The translations under genes were made by a program, and so were the position numbers. DNA of 64,000 bases from Aquimarina amphilecti (lineage in GTDB: Bacteria > Bacteroidota > Bacteroidia > Flavobacteriales > Flavobacteriaceae). The stretch lies in the NCBI RefSeq assembly GCF_900109375.1, contig NZ_FOAB01000010.1, forward strand, positions 1 through 64,000, in the 5' to 3' direction. Shown here in pieces: positions 35,197-43,635 of this stretch. The notes beneath the pieces are model-generated. The model was given only the letters and a program-made list of their open reading frames with translations. It was not told the origin of the DNA and ran no database searches. How positions within the stretch are numbered: position 1 is the stretch's first letter; each line of letters starts with the position of its first letter.

Positions 35197-36531
35197 ATGG
35201 TTTTTATAAGAAATGCATTCAAAAATACGTTTTTATTCTTTTTCACGCTGCTTATTTCTTGCGGAAGCGGAACAAAAACATCATCTCAGACAACTTCTGC
35301 TACTGAAAAGCCTAAAATAAATCAACAAAGTGTTATTTCAGAAAACCAACAACAAGACTCTTTAAATGTTTTAGAACCTGTTATTACTGGAGCAAATCAA
35401 ACTGAATTATACCTACCGATGTTACAAAATAAAAAAGTAGCAATTGTCGGTAATCAGACTTCTGTAATTTTTAAGTTCCCTAATCTTGACCCATTATTGC
35501 AAAGAGAAAAAATTAATCCGAATACTTTAGAACAATATACACATCTAGTAGATTCTTTATTGTCTCAAAACATTAATATCCAAAAAGTATTTGCCCCTGA
35601 ACATGGTTTTAGAGGAAAAGCAGATGCAGGAGAACTAGTTGCTGATGAAAAAGATATCAAAACAGGATTACAGATCGTATCATTGCATGGTAAGAATAAA
35701 AAACCATCCAGTGAATCGCTTTCTGATATTGATATTGTAGTTTTTGATATTCAAGATGTTGGAGCACGGTTTTATACCTATATTTCTACATTACATTATG
35801 TAATGCAAGCTTGTGCCGAAAATAATATTCCTTTATTAGTTCTGGATCGTCCTAATCCAAATGGGCATTATATAGATGGACCTACCTTAGAAATAGAACA
35901 TAGTAGTTTTGTGGGAGTTCATCCAATTCCATTAGTTCACGGGATGACGATAGGAGAATATGCAAAAATGGTAAATGGAGAAGGCTGGTTAGGAAATAAC
36001 CTAAAATGCGAAATCCAGATTATCCCTGTCAAAAATTACACGCACGAAACATACTATAGTTTAGCAATACGACCTTCCCCAAACTTGCCAAATGATAGAT
36101 CGATAAATCTATATCCCAGTCTCGGTTTTTTCGAAGGTACTACGATTAATGCTGGACGAGGTACAGAAATGCAATTTCAGATTTTCGGATCTCCAGATTT
36201 CCCAATAGATCAATACGATTTTGCTTACACGCCACAACCTAATTTTGGGGCCAAGTATCCTAAACACAAAGGAGAAGTTTGTTACGGAAAAGATCTTAGA
36301 AAAACTGAAAGATTAAGTAGCATTAATATACAATGGATTCTTAACGCTTATAACAACTCTCAAAATAAAGATGGTTTTTTTAACTCTAAATCATTTACTA
36401 TACATGCAGGAACAAAAAAACTACAACAACAAATAGAACAAGGTTATACTGCTCGTGAAATAAAAAAGACTTGGACAGAAGGTCTAGAAAAATTTAAAAA
36501 AATAAGAGCTCAATATCTTCTCTACAAATAA
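35197..36531 (+). CDS. namZ: DUF1343 exo-beta-N-acetylmuramidase lipoprotein (NamZ-type)
   Basis: The 444-residue protein belongs to DUF1343, now known as the NamZ (GH171) family that frees N-acetylmuramic acid from peptidoglycan ends. A lipoprotein signal ends at LLISCGSG. Family blocks are KKVAIVGNQTS, VFAPEHGFRGKADAGE (its Glu is a likely catalytic residue), VFDIQDVGARFYTYISTLHY, VLDRPNPNG and GRGTEMQFQIFGSP. A cell-wall recycling role is inferred. Confidence 0.9.
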   Translation: MVFIRNAFKNTFLFFFTLLISCGSGTKTSSQTTSATEKPKINQQSVISENQQQDSLNVLEPVITGANQTELYLPMLQNKKVAIVGNQTSVIFKFPNLDPLLQREKINPNTLEQYTHLVDSLLSQNINIQKVFAPEHGFRGKADAGELVADEKDIKTGLQIVSLHGKNKKPSSESLSDIDIVVFDIQDVGARFYTYISTLHYVMQACAENNIPLLVLDRPNPNGHYIDGPTLEIEHSSFVGVHPIPLVHGMTIGEYAKMVNGEGWLGNNLKCEIQIIPVKNYTHETYYSLAIRPSPNLPNDRSINLYPSLGFFEGTTINAGRGTEMQFQIFGSPDFPIDQYDFAYTPQPNFGAKYPKHKGEVCYGKDLRKTERLSSINIQWILNAYNNSQNKDGFFNSKSFTIHAGTKKLQQQIEQGYTAREIKKTWTEGLEKFKKIRAQYLLYK

Positions 36532-36553
36532 CCCTAAAATAGAGATCTAAAGA

Positions 36554-36567
36554 TCCCTGTTTTCAGG
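36554..36567 (+). promoter_or_regulatory. Inverted repeat ahead of the kinase gene (shared element copy 1)
   Basis: CCCTG-TTTT-CAGGG (a 14-base inverted repeat) lies 24 bases before a perfect -7 element TATCTTTG (36592-36599). The same sequence stands ahead of the gene at 39870. The centre is near -42 relative to the predicted start, a usual activator position. Confidence 0.6.
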
Positions 36568-36713
36568 GATATTCATGGTTTTTGAAATTAATATCTTTGA
36601 CTATCTAAAGTATAAAACATCGTAAAACAGATATTTCAACATAATTTTAACTTTAAAAGTTATTTATCATAATGAAATAGAAAAATATTCTCCCCAGAAT
36701 AATTAAAGTAAAA

Positions 36714-38936
36714 ATGAAGTTAGTCAACTACCATATATTATCTTATCTAAAAAACAGTATTACACTAGTACTACTATTATTTTCTTTGAGTATTCTAGGG
36801 CAGATTGATGGGAGAAACATATCCATTTCTAAAAAAAGATTGAATTCCTATTCTGATGAGAGAAAATATCTTGATGAAGCTTATAAACTTCTTGGAACAG
36901 AAAAAGAAATAGACGCCTACAATACATCTCATCGTTTATTAAAAAAAACGAGACATAAAAAAAATAAAATCTACGCTAATATTATTATTGGTATATATCA
37001 CAATGACAGAAACTTGGCCGATTCTGCATTGTTTTATGGAAAAAACATCATAAAGTTACTAGGAAAACAAAAAGATTCATTATCAATGCTAAACCTATCT
37101 TCTGCCTACAATATTATTGCTAATGCCTATGGTGATAAAAGTTTATTAGAAGAAAGTAAGAAATGGCAACTTAAAGGTATTGAAATAGCACGTAAATATA
37201 ATTCTAAAGAAATATATTATAGAAAAATACACAATTTAGCGTCTATATATATACGTTTAAAGAATTATGATTATGCTATTGAACTTTTAGAATCCTGTTT
37301 GGAATTTAAAAAAAATGAAAAATTTACTTTCACAGTTTATATAAGCTTAGCAACTGCTTACTCATATTCTAACAATTATGAATTAGCCCTTTCTTATTTA
37401 AAGAAAACTCTTGAATATTTTAAGAATGATAATGGTTCTAGAAATCAGGTAGTAATATTACAAAACATAGGAGCTCAATATCATCTTCTAAAAAACTACA
37501 AAGAAGCATTAGCTTACTATAACAAGGCACTTATTTTAGGTAAGAAAAAAAAATATCACAGACCAACACTTGATGCAATGAATAACATTGGTTTGGTCTT
37601 TCAGGACAAAGGGAAGTATGAAGAAGCGAAAAAAGCATATCAGGAATCATTATTATTTTCCGAAGAGTTAGGTTTTCTAGACAAACAAATCACCATATAC
37701 AACCATTTAGAAGAAACTTCAAAAGCTCAAGAAAATTATAAGGATGCATATCTTTTTTATAAGAAAAAAAACAAAATAAAAGATTCTGTTAGAGAGCTTC
37801 AGAAAGATAGTGAGGTTCGAGAATTAGAAGTAAAGTTTAATACACTACAAAAAGAAAAAGAAATAAAATTTTTACAAGTTGAGAACACCAATAGGAGCTT
37901 AGAACTCGCAAATCGAGAAGAAGCAATCAGAAATTTAAAACTGGAACAAGAGATAGAAAAAAAAGAAAATGAAATTGTAAGAAAAGAAAATGAAAATAAA
38001 CTTTTGTCTTTTCAGAATGAAACTGAAAAAACGCTAAAAGACAACATCATCCTAAAGAAAAACCAAGAACTTAATGATGCGCAATTAAAAATCCAACAAG
38101 ACGAAACTGCCAAACAAAAAGTTTTTAAAAATATCATACTATATTCTTTTTTAATACTACTAGTTCCAGTAATTGGTTTATTAGTTACTTATTATCAAAA
38201 AATCAGAGTACAAAGTGAACTTAATCAAAAACAAAAAGAAATAAACGAAACAAAAATTTCGTCCTTATTAAAGGATCAAGAATTAAAAGTAATTAAAGCT
38301 TCCGTAGAAGGACAAGATAAAGAAAGAAAACGTATAGCTCAAGAATTACATGATAGTATCGGCGGAAATCTTGCTGCTATTAAACTTCAATTGAACAACT
38401 CTGATCAAAAAAACCAAAGCACATTAAAAGCTGTTAATACTCAAATTGATGATACTTATGAATTAGTTCGTGATCTTTCTCACAACTTAATTCCTAAAAA
38501 GTTTAGTAAAAACAATTTTTCTGATGTACTCGAAGAATATTTTAGTAATATTGGAGGAGCAAGCAATCTAAAAACGGGGTTTAGTGTGTACCCAAGAAGA
38601 AGAGTCGATCTCTTAGAAGAAACTTTACAAGTGGAAACTTTTAAAATCATACAAGAATTAGTAACTAATAGTATTAAGCATGCGAAAGCATCGTCTATTT
38701 CGCTTCAAATTAACTTATTAGACAATGAATTGAATATTCTTTTTGAAGATGATGGGGTAGGTTTTGATGTAAATAAAAATACCGAAGGTATTGGATTCAG
38801 AAATATAAGAAGTAGATTAGACAAGATTGACGGAACAATAGATATCGATTCTAGAATAAAAAGAGGTACAATAATTAATATAGCAATAACCAGCTTAACA
38901 ACAACCACAGATGAAGTACAACCTAATTATAGCTGA
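36714..38936 (+). CDS. TPR-containing sensor histidine kinase (HisKA_3 type)
   Basis: The 740-residue protein begins with a signal peptide (to about residue 30), then tetratricopeptide repeats (about 45-360, e.g. YKEALAYYNKALILGKKKKY), a charged coiled coil (about 365-465), one span (about 475-495), and a cytoplasmic kinase. The kinase has the HisKA_3 box ERKRIAQELHDSIGGNLAAI with phosphoacceptor His546, and an HATPase domain with NSIKHAKAS, DDGVGFD and GIGFRNIRSR. The sensor lies outside the membrane. Its last 26 bases overlap the regulator gene, so the two are translationally coupled. Confidence 0.93.
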   Translation: MKLVNYHILSYLKNSITLVLLLFSLSILGQIDGRNISISKKRLNSYSDERKYLDEAYKLLGTEKEIDAYNTSHRLLKKTRHKKNKIYANIIIGIYHNDRNLADSALFYGKNIIKLLGKQKDSLSMLNLSSAYNIIANAYGDKSLLEESKKWQLKGIEIARKYNSKEIYYRKIHNLASIYIRLKNYDYAIELLESCLEFKKNEKFTFTVYISLATAYSYSNNYELALSYLKKTLEYFKNDNGSRNQVVILQNIGAQYHLLKNYKEALAYYNKALILGKKKKYHRPTLDAMNNIGLVFQDKGKYEEAKKAYQESLLFSEELGFLDKQITIYNHLEETSKAQENYKDAYLFYKKKNKIKDSVRELQKDSEVRELEVKFNTLQKEKEIKFLQVENTNRSLELANREEAIRNLKLEQEIEKKENEIVRKENENKLLSFQNETEKTLKDNIILKKNQELNDAQLKIQQDETAKQKVFKNIILYSFLILLVPVIGLLVTYYQKIRVQSELNQKQKEINETKISSLLKDQELKVIKASVEGQDKERKRIAQELHDSIGGNLAAIKLQLNNSDQKNQSTLKAVNTQIDDTYELVRDLSHNLIPKKFSKNNFSDVLEEYFSNIGGASNLKTGFSVYPRRRVDLLEETLQVETFKIIQELVTNSIKHAKASSISLQINLLDNELNILFEDDGVGFDVNKNTEGIGFRNIRSRLDKIDGTIDIDSRIKRGTIINIAITSLTTTTDEVQPNYS

Positions 38937-39555
38937 TGACCATAAAATGTTTTTAGATGGATTACTAAGTATCCTAAATTCTGAAAATGATTATAATATT
39001 CTTTTAACAGCAAAAAACGGCAAACACATAGCTAAATACTTAGAGATCAATCCTGATGAAAAAATAGATTTGATCATCACAGATATAACCATGCCAGAAA
39101 TGGATGGAATCGCTCTTAATAAAATTGTGAAGAAGCGAAGTTCTAATATTAAAACATTGGTCGTAAGTATGCATAACAACCCTGATATGATTGATAATCT
39201 TATCGAACATGACGTAGATGGTTATGTGCCAAAAAATGCTGAGAAAGAAGAACTTCTAAAAGCCATACAGACTATATTAAGTGGAGAAAAGTATTTTTCA
39301 CGTGAGATAAAAGATATTTATATGGAAAATAAGTTTTCCAAAAAGAAAGATGAAGAAATAAAACTAACACAACGAGAAATTGATGTTATTACATTGATTG
39401 CTCAAGAATTTACTACTCAGGAAATTGCAGACAAACTATTCTTAAGTAAACATACCATTGAAAGTTACCGAAAGAATTTAATTGCCAAACTTAACGTAAG
39501 AAATTTAGCAGGACTCACTAAGTATGCTATAAAAATGAATTACGTAGAACATTAA
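38911..39555 (+). CDS. LuxR/NarL-type response regulator
   Basis: The 214-residue protein has a receiver domain (1-120) with Asp58 (IITDITMPEMDG) as phosphoacceptor and a C-terminal LuxR helix-turn-helix (about 148-206, LTQREIDVITLIAQEFTTQE). It overlaps the kinase gene by 26 bases. The shared inverted repeat upstream of the kinase and of the next gene cluster is the most likely binding site, by inference. Confidence 0.93.
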   Translation: MKYNLIIADDHKMFLDGLLSILNSENDYNILLTAKNGKHIAKYLEINPDEKIDLIITDITMPEMDGIALNKIVKKRSSNIKTLVVSMHNNPDMIDNLIEHDVDGYVPKNAEKEELLKAIQTILSGEKYFSREIKDIYMENKFSKKKDEEIKLTQREIDVITLIAQEFTTQEIADKLFLSKHTIESYRKNLIAKLNVRNLAGLTKYAIKMNYVEH

Positions 39556-39565
39556 TCTTCCTTTA

Positions 39566-39602
39566 AAACAAGTGGTTAAGCCACTTGTTTACTATTCTTT
39601 AT
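39566..39602 (+). terminator. Terminator of the kinase-regulator operon
   Basis: AAACAAGTGG (39566-39575) pairs with CCACTTGTTT (39581-39590), followed by ACTATTCTTTATTTT. It lies 11 bases after the regulator stop. Confidence 0.8.
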
Positions 39603-39723
39603 TTTATTCAAAGTAGTATTCACCAACTTATATTTAGAGTATTGGTGATTATAATGGTGTATTCACTATCGAAATCATTTTACATCATTTTTTCTTCATA
39701 TCTGTACTTAAAAAAACATGACA

Positions 39724-39737
39724 TCCCTGTTTTCAGG
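39724..39737 (+). promoter_or_regulatory. Inverted repeat ahead of the LipL32-like cluster (shared element copy 2)
   Basis: CCCTG-TTTT-CAGGG repeats the element at 36554. A -7-like TACTTTCG lies 26 bases later (39764-39771), and a second candidate CATCTTTG is at 39786-39793. The gene starts 133 bases downstream, against 147 for copy 1. The rest of this 314-base gap (39556-39869) holds the terminator above and nothing else convincing. Confidence 0.6.
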
Positions 39738-39869
39738 GTACTCATTTTCACCAGAAACTGTGTTACTTTCGGCTTATATAAATCACATCTTTGTACTGTA
39801 GTTATTGATAAACAAAATATCAAAACGTACAGCATTAAACTAATACTAACCCTATAAAACCATAAAGAT

Positions 39870-40292
39870 ATGATCTGGGGAATCTCATTAATTTTATTAA
39901 GCATTTTAGCAGTACCATCATTATTGCTTTCAAAAAAACCAAACGCAAAAGAACTTTTAGAAAAAATAGAACCTTACCAAGGATGGATTGGTCTCGTATT
40001 CTGTTTCTGGGGTGTTTGGGGAATTATTTCGGCAATCTTAAATCTAGGATGGCTTACCACATATCCAATTTGGTGGGTAACTTTATTAGCAGGTAATATC
40101 ATTTCTGCAGTGCTTGGATTTATGTTAGGTTTTGGACTTATCAATAAATTCTTTTTATCCAAAAATGAAGCTGCAAAAGAAAAAGCAAACGAATTAAGAG
40201 CAAAGCTAGCTCCTAAACAAGGAAAACTGGGAGTTTTTGGATTAATCGTTGGCGGATGGATGATCGTGGCATCATTCCTTTTCTTTACATAA
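39870..40292 (+). CDS. Hypothetical membrane protein of the LipL32-like cluster
   Basis: I do not recognise this 140-residue protein. It has a first span at about 1-18, a second at about 37-57, a third at about 65-90 and a fourth at about 116-138, with a charged loop (KNEAAKEKANELRAKLAPKQ) between the last two. It is the first gene after the shared inverted repeat. The next gene starts 115 bases later, and a short stem (GGAGAGAA/TTCTCTCC, 40316-40351) lies between them. Confidence 0.75.
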   Translation: MIWGISLILLSILAVPSLLLSKKPNAKELLEKIEPYQGWIGLVFCFWGVWGIISAILNLGWLTTYPIWWVTLLAGNIISAVLGFMLGFGLINKFFLSKNEAAKEKANELRAKLAPKQGKLGVFGLIVGGWMIVASFLFFT

Positions 40293-40406
40293 TATGTTAG
40301 TTAGTTGAAGAATGGGGAGAGAACATCGTGTTTAGAGATATCATTCTCTCCTCAATTCTGAACAACCAAAATTCATAAAAATAAATATCAAACTTATACT
40401 CGTACC

Positions 40407-40751
40407 ATGATAATCTTCGGAACAAGTTCTTCTACAATTCATCCAGCGAAGCTTGATGGAGGTTGTTGCCCTTTTTGTAAAACAGAAAATCAAATGTGGA
40501 TCCAAGGGTATCGAAAATACTTTCACGTATTCTGGATTCCGTTCTTCCCACTATGGAAAAAAGTGTACTCTGTATGTAGTCACTGCAAAGGAGCTTTTGA
40601 AAAACAAGAATTCAACAACGAAAAACTAATTACCAGTTTTGAAAATTTTGAAAAAAACAGAATCAAAATTCCTTGGTATCATTTTACAGGTATAATTATC
40701 TTTTTATTACTAATTACACTGATCGCAGTGTTACCATTACTTACTAATTAA
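40407..40751 (+). CDS. Zinc-ribbon membrane protein (zinc_ribbon_15-like)
   Basis: The 114-residue protein has CPFC (21-24) and CSHC (57-60) as four zinc ligands, with the aromatic block FHVFWIPFFPLWKKVY between them. This pattern, starting with IFGTSS, resembles the zinc_ribbon_15 family. A single C-terminal span is at about 91-112. The ribbon thus faces the cytoplasm next to the membrane. The function is unknown. Confidence 0.8.
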   Translation: MIIFGTSSSTIHPAKLDGGCCPFCKTENQMWIQGYRKYFHVFWIPFFPLWKKVYSVCSHCKGAFEKQEFNNEKLITSFENFEKNRIKIPWYHFTGIIIFLLLITLIAVLPLLTN

Positions 40752-40781
40752 ACAAATTTAAATTACACAAATTATTACATT

Positions 40782-41471
40782 ATGAAAACAAAAATTTTAT
40801 TTCTATTAAGCATTATTGTTCTTGGAACTACAACCACTTTACAAGCTCAGAAGTTAAAAAAATTCGGAAGCTCCATTGAGAAAAAAATAGGTCCAAAAAC
40901 AATAAAAGTACCTTACACTGATGTTGTATCCTATCTTGGATATGCTGCTCCGGGAAATGAGGATGAAGTAAAAGATGGAAAAAAGTTCTATTATATTTAT
41001 GTATGGGTTCCTGCTGTAGCGCCAGAACTTGGAGTAAGAATGATGTCTCCTGTAGGTAAAGCTAAAGTAAAAAAGGCAATTAAATCTGAAGCATATACTA
41101 AAAATGCAAAATCTGCAGATTATTTTGACACATATATCACTTTAGAAAGATCTGACATTATCAGTACTGCTAACATCAGTCAAGATGCTGTAGACGGTGC
41201 AAACTGGACGATCTTAGAAAGAAATGATGATAGTGGTGAAATGCCAAAACAACCAAGTGGTAGTTCTTACAACTCTTTGTTAAGATACAAAAGTGATGTT
41301 AATGATCCTTTAAAAGCATTAACTGTTGGATTATACCGTATTGGGTTTACTACCTATAAAACTGGAGAAGTAAAAGGTACATTCTTAGCGGAAGTTGCGG
41401 CTCCTGTAAAATTACCAGGTGTAGTAATGGCTAAAACCATTAAAGACCTAAAAGCAGGACTTAGCAAGTAA
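40782..41471 (+). CDS. Exported LipL32-family protein
   Basis: The 229-residue protein has a Sec signal (to LQAQ, about residue 22) with no lipobox Cys, so it is probably soluble or surface-bound, not a lipoprotein. It matches the Leptospira surface protein LipL32 in order and spacing: VVSYLGYAAPG, FYYIYVWVPAVAPELGVRMM, YFDTYITLERS, SYNSLLRYK, and GLYRIGFTTYKTGEVKGTF. LipL32 has a jelly-roll fold with calcium binding through an Asp run; here only a short NDDSGE stands near that place. It lies between two zinc-ribbon genes and ends with a very strong terminator. Confidence 0.85.
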   Translation: MKTKILFLLSIIVLGTTTTLQAQKLKKFGSSIEKKIGPKTIKVPYTDVVSYLGYAAPGNEDEVKDGKKFYYIYVWVPAVAPELGVRMMSPVGKAKVKKAIKSEAYTKNAKSADYFDTYITLERSDIISTANISQDAVDGANWTILERNDDSGEMPKQPSGSSYNSLLRYKSDVNDPLKALTVGLYRIGFTTYKTGEVKGTFLAEVAAPVKLPGVVMAKTIKDLKAGLSK

Positions 41472-41494
41472 CATATTGCTAACAATCAAAACTT

Positions 41495-41541
41495 AGAAGG
41501 TTATTCTTATGTTTAAAAAACATAAGAATAACCTTCTTTCA
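41495..41541 (+). terminator. Very strong terminator after the LipL32-like gene
   Basis: A 20-bp perfect stem: AGAAGGTTATTCTTATGTTT (41495-41514) pairs with the complementary arm at 41518-41537, with a three-base loop. TTC and a T-rich stretch follow. It separates the LipL32-like gene from the zinc-ribbon and SPFH genes, so these may need readthrough or a separate promoter. Confidence 0.85.
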
Positions 41542-41583
41542 CTCATTCTTTCTAAAAATAACCTCAACTAAATTACTGACGGT

Positions 41584-41784
41584 ATGCAGGACGACGCAGG
41601 AAAAAAACAAAAAGAAAAAAAAAGTGTTCTTGATGACATATTAGGTAATGCTATTTCTTCAACCAAAAAATATGAAGAAACAAAAACAGGTCTTGAGACT
41701 AAAAGCTGTAAAAGTTGTGGTGCAGCGAGACCTAGCGATACAAATCTTAAATACTGTGATTTCTGCGACAATCAATTTTATTAA
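41584..41784 (+). CDS. Small zinc-ribbon protein
   Basis: This 66-residue protein has a charged Lys/Glu-rich N-terminal half and a C-terminal zinc ribbon with Cys42, Cys45 (SCKSCGAARP) and Cys58, Cys61 (YCDFCDNQ). No span or signal is seen. It lies 19 bases before the next zinc-ribbon gene, so it is probably in the same transcript. The function is unknown, but a partner role for the SPFH protein is inferred from context. Confidence 0.75.
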   Translation: MQDDAGKKQKEKKSVLDDILGNAISSTKKYEETKTGLETKSCKSCGAARPSDTNLKYCDFCDNQFY

Positions 41785-41803
41785 AACCTAACAAATTCAG
41801 ATA

Positions 41804-42571
41804 ATGTCTTTTATTTCTACGCAAAACAGATGGGATACTTTTCTTTTAAAAATAAAAGATAGATTTCACGAAGTACTTAGTAAAACAGAAAAAGCATTAC
41901 CATTACTATTTGAAGCTACAGATTTTGAAACTATCACATTTCAAAATGCATGGCAAGGAATATACTCGCAGGCATCTGATTTGATATCAAAAATAGATGA
42001 TACCTGGTTTGATAAAGTAGAACAAACATTTTTAGATTCAGATTTAGAATATGGTTCAACTAAATTTATCAATGAACGAAATAAAGGGTTTCAACTACAG
42101 CACGATTTAAATCAAGAGCTAAAATCATATGAAGTACGAATTTTTGAAAAAGCTGCAAAAAAACTATTGTCATCTGTAAAAGAAACATTATCAGAAGATT
42201 TTTCGTGTACTCAATGTCAGGCGAAACTTCCTGTAAAAAACAATTTTTTCAGATCTTATTATAGCACCTGTGATTATTGTCAAACTGTAAACACCTTCGA
42301 ACCAGGAACCAAAGCAAGAAACATAGAACATTTTGCTGTTGATGCATTAGGACAAGCAGCAGCGCTTAAACATCACCTAACTTACGAAGATCTTAAGTTT
42401 CAAAACTACCTAAGCGATCGAGATATAATTAGTAAAGACGAATTAATCACTCAATATCGAAAATACACCGAAACTTTTCTAAAAAAAAGGATAGAAATCA
42501 TTCCTGATTATCAAGATAGGTATGAAAAAGATCTCTCGGCAAAAATGTCATTTCTAATCGATTATATATAA
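41804..42571 (+). CDS. Helical protein with internal zinc ribbon
   Basis: I do not recognise a named family in this 255-residue protein. Residues 1-130 are predicted helical and charged. A zinc ribbon follows with Cys135, Cys138 (CTQCQAKLP) and Cys156, Cys159 (CDYCQTVNTFEPG), and a second helical part follows (about 170-255). The layout recalls the Bacillus YdjG type (zinc ribbon next to an SPFH gene), but that is an analogy, not a match. It starts 19 bases after the small zinc-ribbon gene and ends 16 bases before the SPFH gene. Confidence 0.72.
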   Translation: MSFISTQNRWDTFLLKIKDRFHEVLSKTEKALPLLFEATDFETITFQNAWQGIYSQASDLISKIDDTWFDKVEQTFLDSDLEYGSTKFINERNKGFQLQHDLNQELKSYEVRIFEKAAKKLLSSVKETLSEDFSCTQCQAKLPVKNNFFRSYYSTCDYCQTVNTFEPGTKARNIEHFAVDALGQAAALKHHLTYEDLKFQNYLSDRDIISKDELITQYRKYTETFLKKRIEIIPDYQDRYEKDLSAKMSFLIDYI

Positions 42572-42587
42572 TTCAAAAACAAAAAAC

Positions 42588-43607
42588 ATGTCAAACTCTT
42601 TTAGTAATCAACTACGCTCAGTTATTGAATGGAATAATCCAAAATCTGATATACTTTTTGAAAAGTGGACACAAAGCGGAGATGAGATTAAAAATGCTTC
42701 AAAACTTATTGTCGGACCAGGGCAAGGATGTCTTTTTGTATACGAAGGTAAAGTCGAAGGCTTTTTTGAAAAAGAGGGGCTTTATGATCTTAAAACAGGT
42801 AATATCCCATTTTGGACTACCATAAAAAATCTTATGTATAAATTTGAATCTGCGCATAAAGTAGGCATCTATTTTTACCGAAAAGCAGAAATGCAAAATA
42901 TACGTTGGGGTACACCTTCTCCAATAACCTATAAAGATCCTGTATATAATTTCCCTGTTGGTTTGGGCGCATTTGGAAATTTCTCATTTAGAATAACTAA
43001 AGCTGTTGATTTTTTCATCAATGTGATTGCTGGTGATGACTACTACCCTGTTAAAGCTATACAAAAAGTAATCTTATCAAGAATCACGCAACCTATCAGT
43101 GATTTTCTTGCCAAAGCATCTTTTAGCTATGTGGATATCGATAAACATCGAAATGAAATTGCTGAGTTTTCTAAAAATTCATGTAGAAATATCTTTAATG
43201 AGTTAGGTTTCGAACTCTTAGACTTTAGAATAGAAGGAACCAGTTTTGATCAAGAAACAAAAACCAGAATTGGTAGAATCTCTGATATGAGTGCTGAGGC
43301 ACAGGCAATGAAGGAACTTGGAGTAAGCTACCAAGATTACCAGCAACTCGAAGCACTTAAAAACATGGCTAAAAATGAAGGTGGAGGAAACCTAGGTATG
43401 CAAATGGGTGCTGGTCTCGGGATGGGGCAAATGATGGGTAATATGATAAATGAGCAGAATCAACAACAAAATACTGCTCCACCATCACAATCAAACCCAA
43501 ATGATCCCATGCAAAAATTGCAAAAACTAAAACAAATGTTTGAAGCAGAATTTATTGACGAGCAAGAATACAAACAAAAAAAACAGGAGATCTTATCTCA
43601 ATTTTAA
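42588..43607 (+). CDS. SPFH-domain protein with SHOCT-like tail
   Basis: The 339-residue protein belongs to the SPFH/Band 7 group of the YdjI (virion core protein-like) type. The N-terminal block DILFEKWTQSGDEIKNASKL and GPGQGCLFVYEGKVEGF is typical, and the SPFH core covers about 40-235. A Gly/Met-rich linker (about 265-300) precedes a short C-terminal motif (DPMQKLQKLKQMFEAEFIDE) that looks like a SHOCT domain. In Bacillus the YdjGHI set holds PspA at the membrane; no pspA is present in this window. It is in tight order with the zinc-ribbon genes. Confidence 0.83.
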   Translation: MSNSFSNQLRSVIEWNNPKSDILFEKWTQSGDEIKNASKLIVGPGQGCLFVYEGKVEGFFEKEGLYDLKTGNIPFWTTIKNLMYKFESAHKVGIYFYRKAEMQNIRWGTPSPITYKDPVYNFPVGLGAFGNFSFRITKAVDFFINVIAGDDYYPVKAIQKVILSRITQPISDFLAKASFSYVDIDKHRNEIAEFSKNSCRNIFNELGFELLDFRIEGTSFDQETKTRIGRISDMSAEAQAMKELGVSYQDYQQLEALKNMAKNEGGGNLGMQMGAGLGMGQMMGNMINEQNQQQNTAPPSQSNPNDPMQKLQKLKQMFEAEFIDEQEYKQKKQEILSQF

Positions 43608-43635
43608 TAAAAAACTAATCACAAAATTTAATAAA

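Noticed and set aside
39585..39857. A 90-codon plus-strand frame between the response regulator and the LipL32-like cluster
   Set aside because: It starts inside the regulator terminator and covers the inverted repeat and promoter-like elements. The sequence has no domain.
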